Shown in pieces: positions 48,468 through 55,231 of a DNA stretch of 64,000 nt (the first letter of the stretch is position 1; each line of letters opens with the position of its first letter). Source of the stretch: Tepidiforma flava (GTDB taxonomy: Bacteria > Chloroflexota > Dehalococcoidia > Tepidiformales > Tepidiformaceae); contig NZ_CP115149.1 in assembly GCF_027594505.1 (NCBI RefSeq), positions 2,066,227 through 2,130,226 of the forward strand, written 5' to 3'. The notes under the pieces are model-generated. The model made no database searches and was not told the origin of the DNA. It saw only the letters and a program-made list of their open reading frames with translations. The position numbers were made by a program, and so were the translations under genes.

Positions 48468-49712
48468 ATGCGTCGACGCTCCACCGTAGCCGCCATCGAT
48501 GTCGGATCCACCAAGGTCGCCGTCGTCGTCGGCGACATCTCCGAGACCGGGGAGACGCGCATCCTCGGCGTTGGCGTCGCCCCGGCCGCTGGCCTCTCCC
48601 GCGGCGTCATCGACAACATCCAGAGCGCCCGCGAAGCCATCTCCATCGCCGTCGAAAAGGCCGAGCAGGCGTGCGGCATGCGCATCCTCTCCGCCGTCGT
48701 CGGCATCTCCGGCGGCCACATCGCCAGCCAGAACAACCGCGGCATCGTCGCCATCCCGGACCGCACCCGCCCCATCTCGGCCGACGACCGCGCCCGCGTC
48801 CTCGAAGCCGCCGGGCAGGTCGCCATCCCCACCAACCGGCAGGTCATCCACGTCGTCCCCCGCACCTACTGGGTCGAAGGCACCGAGCCCGTCTCCGACC
48901 CGGTCGGCATGTTCGGCTCACGCCTCGATGCCGAGGTGCACATCGTCTCCGGCGCCGTCTCCGCCATCCAGAACCTCACCAAGTGCGTCGAAGGCGCCGG
49001 CGTCCAGGTCGACGACATCATCCTCGAAAGCCTCGCCTCCGCCGAGAGCGTCCTCACCGAGCAGGAGAAGCAGCAGGGCGTCGCGCTCGTCGATATCGGC
49101 GGCAGCACCACCTCCATCGCCGTCTTCGATGAAGGCGCCGTCGCCCACACCGCCTGCCTGCCGATCGCCGGCTCCCACCTCACGGCCGACCTCGCCCGCG
49201 TGCTCCGCTGCCCGTGGGAGAGCGCCGAGACCGTGAAGTGCACCGTCGGCGCCGCCTATGCCGACCCCGCCATGGCCGGCGAAACCGTCGAACTCCAGGT
49301 CTTCGGCACCCAATCGACGAAGCACGTCCCGCTCGAGCACGTCTGCGCCATCCTCCAGGCCCGCACCGAGGAGATCCTCGAGATGGTCGGCGTCGAACTG
49401 AAGCGCGTCGGCTACCTCGATCGGATCGCCGCCGGGCTCGTCCTCACCGGCGGCAGCAGCCAGCTCCGCGGCCTGCCGGAAGTCGCCGAATCCCGCCTCG
49501 ACCTCCCCGCCCGCCTCGGCCGCCCCCACGGCTACAGCGGCCTCTCCGACCTCATCGGCACCCCCGCCTTCGCCACCTCCATCGGGCTCGTTCGCTACGC
49601 CCTCGCCAACCGCGAACGGCCCGGCGAATTCGCCGCACCCGCGTCCGATGGGAGAGGCCGCGGGCTGCTCGACCGCATCCTCAGCATCGGGAGGTCGCTC
49701 ATCCCCCAGTAA
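48468..49712 (+). CDS. ftsA: FtsA, actin-like membrane anchor of FtsZ
   Basis: 414 aa. Actin-fold phosphate loops VAAIDVGSTKVAVVVGDI and VALVDIGGSTTSIAVFDEG, adenosine site VLTGGSSQLRGLPEV, the 1C domain in between (RGVIDNIQSAREAISIAVEK), and a C-terminal amphipathic helix GLLDRILSIGRSLIPQ that should insert in the membrane. AAAGGGGG lies upstream of the ATG at 48468. A 23-bp gap after ftsQ and a 71-bp gap before ftsZ leave room for extra promoters. Confidence 0.95.
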   Translation: MRRRSTVAAIDVGSTKVAVVVGDISETGETRILGVGVAPAAGLSRGVIDNIQSAREAISIAVEKAEQACGMRILSAVVGISGGHIASQNNRGIVAIPDRTRPISADDRARVLEAAGQVAIPTNRQVIHVVPRTYWVEGTEPVSDPVGMFGSRLDAEVHIVSGAVSAIQNLTKCVEGAGVQVDDIILESLASAESVLTEQEKQQGVALVDIGGSTTSIAVFDEGAVAHTACLPIAGSHLTADLARVLRCPWESAETVKCTVGAAYADPAMAGETVELQVFGTQSTKHVPLEHVCAILQARTEEILEMVGVELKRVGYLDRIAAGLVLTGGSSQLRGLPEVAESRLDLPARLGRPHGYSGLSDLIGTPAFATSIGLVRYALANRERPGEFAAPASDGRGRGLLDRILSIGRSLIPQ

Positions 49713-49783
49713 GCAGCCCGGTCAGCGAACCGCCAACCTCGCCGCATCACAGCCTCATTCGATTGGAAGGGAAGGACACCGAT

Positions 49784-50902
49784 ATGAGCATGCGCTACGA
49801 CATCGAACTGCTGCCGGATATCAAAGTCGTCGGCGTCGGCGGCGGCGGCTGCAACGCCGTCAACCGGATGGTTCGCGCCAAGATCCCGGGCGTCCAGTTC
49901 ATCGCCTGCAACACCGATGCCCAGGCGCTCGCCACGTCCGAAGCGCCGACCCGCCTCCGGATCGGCGAAAAGCTCACCAAGGGCCTCGGCGTCGGCGGCG
50001 ACCCGGCCCGCGGCGAACGCGCCGCCGATGAAAGCCGCGACGAGATCTACGACCTGCTCCGCGGCACCGAGATGGTCTTCGTCACCGCCGGCATGGGCGG
50101 CGGCACCGGCACCGGCGCCGCACCCATCGTCGCCGAGATCGCCAAGGAGTGCGGCGCCCTCACCATCGGCGTCGTCACCAAGCCGTTCCCCTGGGAAGGC
50201 TCCCGCCGCATGAAGCAGGCCGAAGAAGGCATCGCCCGCCTCCGCGATAAGGTCGATACCCTCATCGCAATCCCCAACGGCCGCCTCATCGAAATCTGCC
50301 CCCCAAACGCCACCGTCGAGGAAGCCTTCGAGACCGCCGACGACGTCCTCCGCCAGGCCATCCAGTCGATCTCCAACATCATCAGCCAGAACGGCTCCAT
50401 CAACCTCGATTTCAACGACGTCCGCACCATCATGAGCGAAGCCGGCCCTGCCCTCCTCGCCGTCGGCAAGGGCTCCGGCGAAAACCGCGCCGTCGAAGCC
50501 GCCCGCTCCGCCACCCAGAGCCCCATCCTCGACCAGTCCATCGAGGGTGCCCACAACGTCCTCTTCAACGTCACCCACAGCGGCGCGCTCGGCCTCCGCG
50601 AGCTCGACGCCGCCGCCCGCACCATCGCCGAGGTGGTCGACCCTGCGGCCAACATCATCTTCGGCACCGTCGTCGACCCGCGCGTCGGCGACGAAGTCCA
50701 CATCACCGTCATCGCCACCGGCTTCACGCCCCGCGCCTCCACCATCGGCGACCCGCTCGAAGAGGGCCGCGGCCGGCTTCGCGACTTCAACCTCCCCGGC
50801 GTCAACAGCATGGAAGATGCGGAGCTGCCTGCCTTCCTCCGCCGGAACATCCGCTCGCTCAACGCGGAACGCGACGGCATCGGCCGCGTTGCGCGCCTCT
50901 AA
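49784..50902 (+). CDS. ftsZ: FtsZ cell-division GTPase
   Basis: 372 aa. KVVGVGGGGCNAVNRMVR, the tubulin signature MGGGTGTGAAPIVAEIAKE, T7 loop NLDFNDVRTIMSEAGPAL and a C-terminal DAELPAFLRRNIRSLNAE peptide that should bind FtsA. The linker between the GTPase core and that peptide is short (about 35 residues). The ATG at 49784 has AAGGA eight to nine bases upstream. FtsZ forms the ring that recruits the proteins encoded upstream. Confidence 0.97.
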   Translation: MSMRYDIELLPDIKVVGVGGGGCNAVNRMVRAKIPGVQFIACNTDAQALATSEAPTRLRIGEKLTKGLGVGGDPARGERAADESRDEIYDLLRGTEMVFVTAGMGGGTGTGAAPIVAEIAKECGALTIGVVTKPFPWEGSRRMKQAEEGIARLRDKVDTLIAIPNGRLIEICPPNATVEEAFETADDVLRQAIQSISNIISQNGSINLDFNDVRTIMSEAGPALLAVGKGSGENRAVEAARSATQSPILDQSIEGAHNVLFNVTHSGALGLRELDAAARTIAEVVDPAANIIFGTVVDPRVGDEVHITVIATGFTPRASTIGDPLEEGRGRLRDFNLPGVNSMEDAELPAFLRRNIRSLNAERDGIGRVARL

Positions 50903-50912
50903 ATAAAGAAGG

Positions 50913-51064
50913 GCTGAAAGGAGGGAACTACCTAACCGAACGCGCAAAAGCCCGGAAGGACACTCCCCTCTCGGGAAGCGGGGGCTCGGTGCAATGGGAG
51001 ATGGCATCGAGCCCCTGGCTTTTGCCGCGACGGCTACCCCGCCGGTAGCTCCCCCGCTTTCAGC
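50913..51064 (+). ncRNA. candidate structured RNA after ftsZ, class unknown
   Basis: Nested perfect helices enclose about 150 nt: GCTGAAAG (50913-50920) with CTTTCAGC (51057-51064); GGGAACTACC (50923-50932) with GGTAGCTCCC (51044-51053), one mismatch; GCAAAAGCC (50944-50952) with GGCTTTTGC (51017-51025); and GGGGCTCG (50981-50988) with CGAGCCCC (51008-51015), plus a small CGGC/GCCG hairpin in the 3' side of the central bubble. The closing helix, bubble and arm recall 6S RNA loosely, but the arm is branched. No riboswitch class I know fits. The strand is assumed from ftsZ direction. Confidence 0.45.
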
Positions 51065-51175
51065 CGGAGGCGTAACGTAACACACCCGTCAAGCAAAAGA
51101 CCAGACGTTTTCTGCAATCGCCCCTATCGCAGCTCGTCGATTCCCCGCCGCCGAACCGGGATGCCGAGCCGTCAG

Positions 51176-51397
51176 TCAGGCAGGCGCGGCTCCGCCCGCG
51201 CGGCCCCCGGCACTGCCCGGCGCGCCCGGTTCGAAGCCCGGGCAGGCGAGCACCGGCAGCGGCGGGTACTTCCGAAACCGCGCATCGACCCGCGACCGCC
51301 CGCAAAGCCAGAACACCGAACCCCGCCCGCTCACCACGCGCTGCGCCCACGCGCACCCCGCGCACAGGCCCGCCCGCGCTCGCTCGTCCCCGTCCAC
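51176..51397 (-). CDS. small Cys-containing zinc-ribbon-like protein, 73 aa
   Basis: GTG at 51397 opens 73 codons with [20 protein letters not shown], then [20 protein letters not shown] and ACPGFEPG. The Cys pattern (CxxC...C...C) with the KYPPLPV stretch resembles small conserved proteins of unknown function that I recall from Thermus and Chloroflexi; I cannot name the family. GATAAT lies seven bases before the GTG and there is no well-spaced ribosome binding site, so the message may be leaderless. The heptamer array begins 20 bp upstream, in its promoter region. Confidence 0.6.
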   Translation of the reverse strand: MDGDERARAGLCAGCAWAQRVVSGRGSVFWLCGRSRVDARFRKYPPLPVLACPGFEPGAPGSAGGRAGGAAPA

Positions 51398-51416
51398 GCC
51401 TCCATTATCCCCCTGT

Positions 51417-51538
51417 CCCAACTCCCAACTCCCAACTCCCAACTCCCCGCTCCCAACTCCCGACTCCCCGCTCCCAACTCCCAACTCCCAACTCCCAACT
51501 CCCAGCTCCCAACTCCCAGCTCCCAGCTCCCAACTCCT
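51417..51538. repeat. heptanucleotide array, 17 units of TCCCAAC and variants
   Basis: Seventeen 7-bp units run without a break: four TCCCAAC, then a mix with TCCCCGC, TCCCGAC and TCCCAGC, ending in a partial TCC. The variants show it is not freshly expanded. Heptamer arrays of similar sequence are known from cyanobacteria as short tandem repeats. It separates the small zinc-ribbon-like gene (leftward) and the CoA-transferase gene (rightward). Confidence 0.95.
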
Positions 51539-51578
51539 TTATCATCCGCACACTTTATCCATCCCATGGAGCAGCTCT

Positions 51579-52835
51579 ATGCCCGGAGCCCTCGAAGGTG
51601 TGCGCGTCCTCGATTGCACCCAGATCATCGCCGGCCCCCTCGCCGCCGCCCTGCTTTCCGAGATGGGCGCCGACGTCATCAAGGTCGAACCCCTCGAAGG
51701 CGAACCCTGGCGCCTGCAGGCCGAGATCATTCCGAAGGAGAGCAAGAACTTCCTCGTCCAGAATCGCGGCAAGCGCGGCCTCGCCCTCAACTTCAAAGAC
51801 CCCCGCGTCGCCCCCATCCGCGACCGCCTCATCGCCCGCGCCGATGTGCTGATCACCAACTACCGGCCCGGCGTGCCCGAGGCCCTCGGCATCGACTACG
51901 AATCCGCCCGCCGCATCAACCCGGCCATCATCTACGCCGAGAACACCGCCTTCGGGAAGGAAGGCCCCGACGCCATGCGCCGCGGCTACGACATCGTCGC
52001 CCAGGCGATGAGCGGCCTCAGCACCTCCAATCCCAACCTCCAGAACGGCCTCCCCATGCCCGTCGCCTTCGCACCCGCCGACGTCGTGACCGGGTTCGCG
52101 CTCGCCTGGGCGATCACCGCCGCCCTCTACCACCGCCAGCGCACCGGCGAAGGCCAGGCCATCAACTCGAGCCTCCTCCTCTCCGCCCTCGCGCTCCAGG
52201 CCGGCTCCCGCGAAGTCCTGGCCATCGACGAACCCGTCCGCTACGAAAAACTCGCCCACCTCGCCGAGGCTCGCGCCCGCGGCGCGACCATGGAGGAGAT
52301 CATCCGCGAACGCCGCCGCTTCGCCCCCGAACTCGCCGGCAACATCTACTACCGGCCGTACAAGACGAAAGACTCCTACCTCGTCGTCGGCTGCCTCGGC
52401 CCCGGCCCGCGGGCGCGCTTTCGGGAGGCGCTCGGCATCACCGACCCCCGCTACGAGCCCGGCTTCGACCCTGCCCGACTCGCCGAAGTCGGCGCCGAGC
52501 TGGTCCGCCGCTGCGAGGCGAAATTCCTCGAACGGACCAACGACGAGTGGCTCGCCTACCTCGAGCAGTTCGATATCGCCTGCGGCCCCGTCCGCTTCGT
52601 CGAAGAACTCTTCGATGACCCGCAGGTCCAGGCGAACGGCTACATCGTCGAGTACGAGCACTCCCTCCTCGGCCCGATGCGCGGCCCCGCGCCGGTAGTC
52701 CAGATGTCGGCGACCCCGACCCGCATCCAGCGCGCCTCCCCTGCGCTCGGGGAGCACACCGCCGAGGTCCTGCGCGAAGCCGGCTTCTCTGGCGCGGACA
52801 TCGAACGGTTTCGCGCCGACGGACTCATCGCCTGA
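51579..52835 (+). CDS. family III CoA-transferase (CaiB/BaiF type)
   Basis: 418 aa. GVRVLDCTQIIAGPLAAALL, ADVIKVEPLEGEPWRLQ, KRGLALNFKDPRVAPIRDRL, and RRGYDIVAQAMSGLST with the catalytic Asp; a C-terminal half with FDIACGPVRFVEELFDDPQV completes the interlocked fold. Such enzymes move CoA between acids by an aspartyl-CoA intermediate. The acid is unknown, but the enoyl-CoA hydratases and ThDP lyase elsewhere in the window fit an acyl-CoA-catabolising host. GGAG lies eight bases before the ATG. Confidence 0.9.
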   Translation: MPGALEGVRVLDCTQIIAGPLAAALLSEMGADVIKVEPLEGEPWRLQAEIIPKESKNFLVQNRGKRGLALNFKDPRVAPIRDRLIARADVLITNYRPGVPEALGIDYESARRINPAIIYAENTAFGKEGPDAMRRGYDIVAQAMSGLSTSNPNLQNGLPMPVAFAPADVVTGFALAWAITAALYHRQRTGEGQAINSSLLLSALALQAGSREVLAIDEPVRYEKLAHLAEARARGATMEEIIRERRRFAPELAGNIYYRPYKTKDSYLVVGCLGPGPRARFREALGITDPRYEPGFDPARLAEVGAELVRRCEAKFLERTNDEWLAYLEQFDIACGPVRFVEELFDDPQVQANGYIVEYEHSLLGPMRGPAPVVQMSATPTRIQRASPALGEHTAEVLREAGFSGADIERFRADGLIA

Positions 52836-52894
52836 CGGCCGGCCCCGGTTCATCCGCCGCAAAAAATTTGAGCAGTTGCAAGGTTAAGAAACCA

Positions 52895-52923
52895 TTGAAC
52901 CGCTCGATGCGCACGACTACCAT
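52895..52923 (+). promoter_or_regulatory. promoter TTGAAC-N17-TACCAT
   Basis: TTGAAC at 52895-52900, exactly 17 bases, and TACCAT at 52918-52923. It lies 20 bp before a 22-codon leader ORF with its own GGAGG. This would transcribe the leader and the membrane-anchored protein gene at 53127. Confidence 0.7.
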
Positions 52924-52942
52924 CATCCATGGAGGTGCGGCC

Positions 52943-53011
52943 ATGAAGCGCATGAATGTCGCGATCTTCGGAGACCGAAAAGCTCCCGGCAGCGTGCGCA
53001 GTATCTCGTAG
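52943..53011 (+). CDS. 22-codon leader ORF
   Basis: ATG at 52943, preceded by GGAGG eight bases upstream, encodes MKRMNVAIFGDRKAPGSVRS-IS and ends in TAG at 53009-53011. It sits between a strong promoter and two hairpins upstream of the next gene. The peptide has no run of a single amino acid, so it is not a classical amino-acid attenuator; it may be a pause peptide or simply a small translated ORF. Confidence 0.45.
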   Translation: MKRMNVAIFGDRKAPGSVRSIS

Positions 53012-53020
53012 TTCGCTCAG

Positions 53021-53110
53021 GACCAGCTTCCGGCCGTATTGCCCGGTACTGGTCTCAATTGTTCAGCCGGGAGAGGCGCCGCCGACCTGCCGAAATCCCG
53101 GCTTGGTTTT
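53021..53110 (+). promoter_or_regulatory. two-hairpin leader, possible transcription attenuator
   Basis: GACCAG (53021-53026) pairs with CTGGTC (53049-53054), and AGCCGGGA (53065-53072) with TCCCGGCT (53096-53103); the second stem is followed by TGGTTTT. The order leader ORF, first hairpin, second hairpin with T run, then the structural gene is that of an attenuator. The second loop is long (23 nt), so termination may be weak. No known riboswitch motif seen. Confidence 0.4.
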
Positions 53111-53126
53111 CCCCCGGAGGAATTCG

Positions 53127-53729
53127 ATGTCCCAGCTCACGACCCTCAACCAGCGCAGCGGCCTCCCGCTGCCCGGCCCCCGCGGCCTCGCCGTGACCGC
53201 CGCCGCGGTGGTCGCCATCGTCGCCGGCGTCGTGTTCGCCATCATTCGCACCGGCGGCGCGGATGAAGCCCGCCCCGTGCCCGACCATGCGCTCGCCGGC
53301 TCCGCCGATATCGGCAAGGCCTTCGCCGACCTCGCCAGCCGCGCCGGCCTCGACGTCGCGCTGCCGGCGTCGCCCGACGGCCTGGCCCCTGCGGCCGTCG
53401 CTCTCGAGCCCGGCCCGCCCGGCAGCACCGCCGGCACGCTCGTCCTCGACTACTACGCCGGCCCGGCGCCGAAGGACGCTGCGGCCCTCGCCGCCTACGC
53501 CGGCCCGCGCGTCCAGGTCATCTACCGGCCGGGCGCCGGCGTCCCGCCCGCCGGCGGCGCGGTCCTCACCGTCGATGGGCGCGAAATCGCTGTCCAGCGG
53601 GCCGAAGGGGCGGCCGTCTACTACGTCCCCTTCGCGGGCGGCCTCGCCGAGGTTCGCAGCTGGTCGACCGGCAGCGAGCCGGCCCCGTCGGACGCCGCCC
53701 TCGCGCCGCTCCTCGCTTCCATCAGGTAG
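53127..53729 (+). CDS. membrane-anchored protein of unknown function, 200 aa
   Basis: One helix near the N-terminus (LAVTAAAVVAIVAGVVFAII, about 22-41) after a short basic start, then an extracytoplasmic Ala/Pro/Gly-rich domain of about 150 residues with strands such as TLVLDYYAGPAPKDAA and VQVIYRPGAGVPPAGGAVL. No lipobox Cys. GGAGG lies six bases before the ATG. A terminator follows. I do not recognise the family; the domain looks like a small periplasmic beta-sheet fold. A leader with hairpins suggests regulated expression. Confidence 0.7.
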   Translation: MSQLTTLNQRSGLPLPGPRGLAVTAAAVVAIVAGVVFAIIRTGGADEARPVPDHALAGSADIGKAFADLASRAGLDVALPASPDGLAPAAVALEPGPPGSTAGTLVLDYYAGPAPKDAAALAAYAGPRVQVIYRPGAGVPPAGGAVLTVDGREIAVQRAEGAAVYYVPFAGGLAEVRSWSTGSEPAPSDAALAPLLASIR

Positions 53730-53760
53730 CTCTTCCGTTCGGACAATCGCGCGCAGCCGC

Positions 53761-53790
53761 GGGGCCCGGCTCTGCCGGGCCCCGTTTCGT
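53761..53790 (+). terminator. strong intrinsic terminator
   Basis: GGGGCCCGGC (53761-53770), loop TCT, and GCCGGGCCCC (53774-53783) form a perfect 10-bp stem followed by GTTTCGTT. It ends the transcript of the membrane-anchored protein gene and lies between it and the convergent queA. Confidence 0.88.
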
Positions 53791-53809
53791 TCCACCGCTG
53801 CCCACGGTC

Positions 53810-54826
53810 TCACAGGATCAGCATCGCGTCGCCGAAGCTGTAGAACCGGTAGCGCTCGCGCACGGCTTCCCGGTACGCCGCCATGACGAACTCGTACCCG
53901 GCGAATGCGCACACCAGCATCAGCAGCGTCGATTTCGGCAGGTGGAAGTTCGTCATCAGCACATCGACTGCAAGGAACTCATCCCCCGGCAGGATCTTCA
54001 GCGCCGTCCAGCCGGCGTACGGCACGATCCCGCCACGCTCCCGCGCCACGTGCTCGAGCGTCCGCACCACCGTCGTCCCGACGGCGACCACCCGCCGCCC
54101 CTCGGCCCGTGCCCGCTGGACCTGCCGCGCCGCCTCCTCCGGGACGGTGATGTGCTCGGCATGGAGGGCGAACTCCCGCGGGTCGTCGACGTTCACCGGC
54201 TTGAACGTTCCCGGCCCCACCTCGAGCGTGACGGCCGTCCGCTCGATGCCCGCGGCTTCCAGCCGCGCCAGCAGCTCCGGCGTGAAATGCAGCCCGGCCG
54301 TCGGCGCCGCCGCGCTCCGCGCCTCCCGGCTGTAGACCGTCTGGTAGCGCTCCGGGTCGCCCCGGAACTGCGTGATGTAGGGCGGCAGCGGCACCTCGCC
54401 CACCCGTGCCGGGTCGAACGGCCGCGCGAACTCCAGCACCACCATTTCGCCGCTCCTGCCCGCGCACACGGCGTCGACCTCGCCCTCCTGCGTGGCGAAC
54501 ACGAACCGGCGCCCCTCGGCCGCCCGGCGCGCGGGCTTCATCAGCGCCTCCCAGCGCGTATCCGTGAACGGCCGCACCAGCAGGATCTCGACGGCCCCGC
54601 CCGTATCCGCGCGCCGCCCGAAGAGCCGCGCCGCCATCACCCGCGTATCGTTCACGACCAGCAGGTCGCCCGGCCGCAGCAGCCCCGGCAGGTCGCGCAC
54701 GACCCGGTGCTCGATGCGTCCCGCGGCGCGGTCGAGCACCATCAGCCGCGCGGCGTCCCGCGGCTCGGCCGGCTCCTGCGCAATCAGCTCCGGCGGCAGC
54801 TCATAGGCGAAATCGTCCGTCCGCAT
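53810..54826 (-). CDS. queA: S-adenosylmethionine:tRNA ribosyltransferase-isomerase
   Basis: 338 aa. DDFAYELPPELIAQEPAEPR at the start, RDLPGLLRPGDLLVVNDTRV, EALMKPARRAAEGRRF, YQTVYSREARSAAAPTAGLH, VGPGTFKPVNVDDP and DEFLAVDVLMTNFHLPKSTL are family hallmarks. It makes epoxyqueuosine from preQ1-tRNA, the penultimate queuosine step. Transcribed leftward, divergent from a small gene. No tgt or queG is visible; with the QTMAN homologue at 27.5 kb it implies glycosylated queuosine in the tRNA. Confidence 0.95.
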   Translation of the reverse strand: MRTDDFAYELPPELIAQEPAEPRDAARLMVLDRAAGRIEHRVVRDLPGLLRPGDLLVVNDTRVMAARLFGRRADTGGAVEILLVRPFTDTRWEALMKPARRAAEGRRFVFATQEGEVDAVCAGRSGEMVVLEFARPFDPARVGEVPLPPYITQFRGDPERYQTVYSREARSAAAPTAGLHFTPELLARLEAAGIERTAVTLEVGPGTFKPVNVDDPREFALHAEHITVPEEAARQVQRARAEGRRVVAVGTTVVRTLEHVARERGGIVPYAGWTALKILPGDEFLAVDVLMTNFHLPKSTLLMLVCAFAGYEFVMAAYREAVRERYRFYSFGDAMLIL

Positions 54827-54836
54827 GACTCCAGCA

Positions 54837-54865
54837 TTGCGCCTTCACCGCCAGCGATCTACGGT
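54837..54865 (+). promoter_or_regulatory. promoter TTGCGC-N17-TACGGT, leaderless
   Basis: TTGCGC at 54837-54842, 17 bases, TACGGT at 54860-54865, and the ATG of the small gene six bases later (54872). No ribosome binding site can fit, so translation would start on a leaderless mRNA. Confidence 0.5.
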
Positions 54866-54871
54866 GCCCCC

Positions 54872-55231
54872 ATGGCCATCGACCCCATCCCGCCCGGGGC
54901 CGACGACGCCGGGGGCGGCGAAACCACCCTCGCCATCGAACGGAGCGCCATCCGCCGCGTCACCGCTGAGCAGGTCGACATCCAGCGCAGCGCCGTCGGC
55001 GTCGCCGCCTTCGACCGCGGCACCATCCGCCAGTCCGATGCCGGCGTCATCGTCGGCCGCTCCGTCGCCGTCGACCAGGTCCGGGTCGGCATACTCGCCT
55101 CCCCGGTCGTCCGCGGCGACGTCCACACGCTGCTCGACCTCCGCTCGGCGGTCGCTATCGGCTTCGGGATGGTGCTGGGGAAGGTCGTCGTCGAAGCAGT
55201 CCGCGCGCTGGCGCGGAAGCTCCTTCCCTGA
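54872..55231 (+). CDS. small protein with repeated hydrophobic strands, 119 aa
   Basis: MAIDPIPPGADDAGGG opens the protein; the middle is a ladder of short regularly spaced strands (AIRRVTAEQVDIQRSAVGVA, then GTIRQSDAGVIVGRSVAVDQ) like left-handed or bactofilin-type beta repeats, and a C-terminal hydrophobic stretch (AIGFGMVLGKVVVEAVRAL) could contact a membrane. The family is unknown. It seems to be expressed from a leaderless promoter. Its last 77 bp overlap the end of the convergent rlmN gene. Confidence 0.6.
   Translation: MAIDPIPPGADDAGGGETTLAIERSAIRRVTAEQVDIQRSAVGVAAFDRGTIRQSDAGVIVGRSVAVDQVRVGILASPVVRGDVHTLLDLRSAVAIGFGMVLGKVVVEAVRALARKLLP

Noticed and set aside
50913-51064. Cobalamin, c-di-GMP or c-di-AMP riboswitch
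   Set aside because: Short GGGAA and GGTGCAA-like strings occur, but the conserved cores and helix order of these classes are absent.
51331-51567. Minus-strand ORFs reading through the heptamer array
   Set aside because: They translate to GVGSWEL-type repeats generated by the 7-bp array in all frames; only the Cys-containing frame below 51397 looks real.
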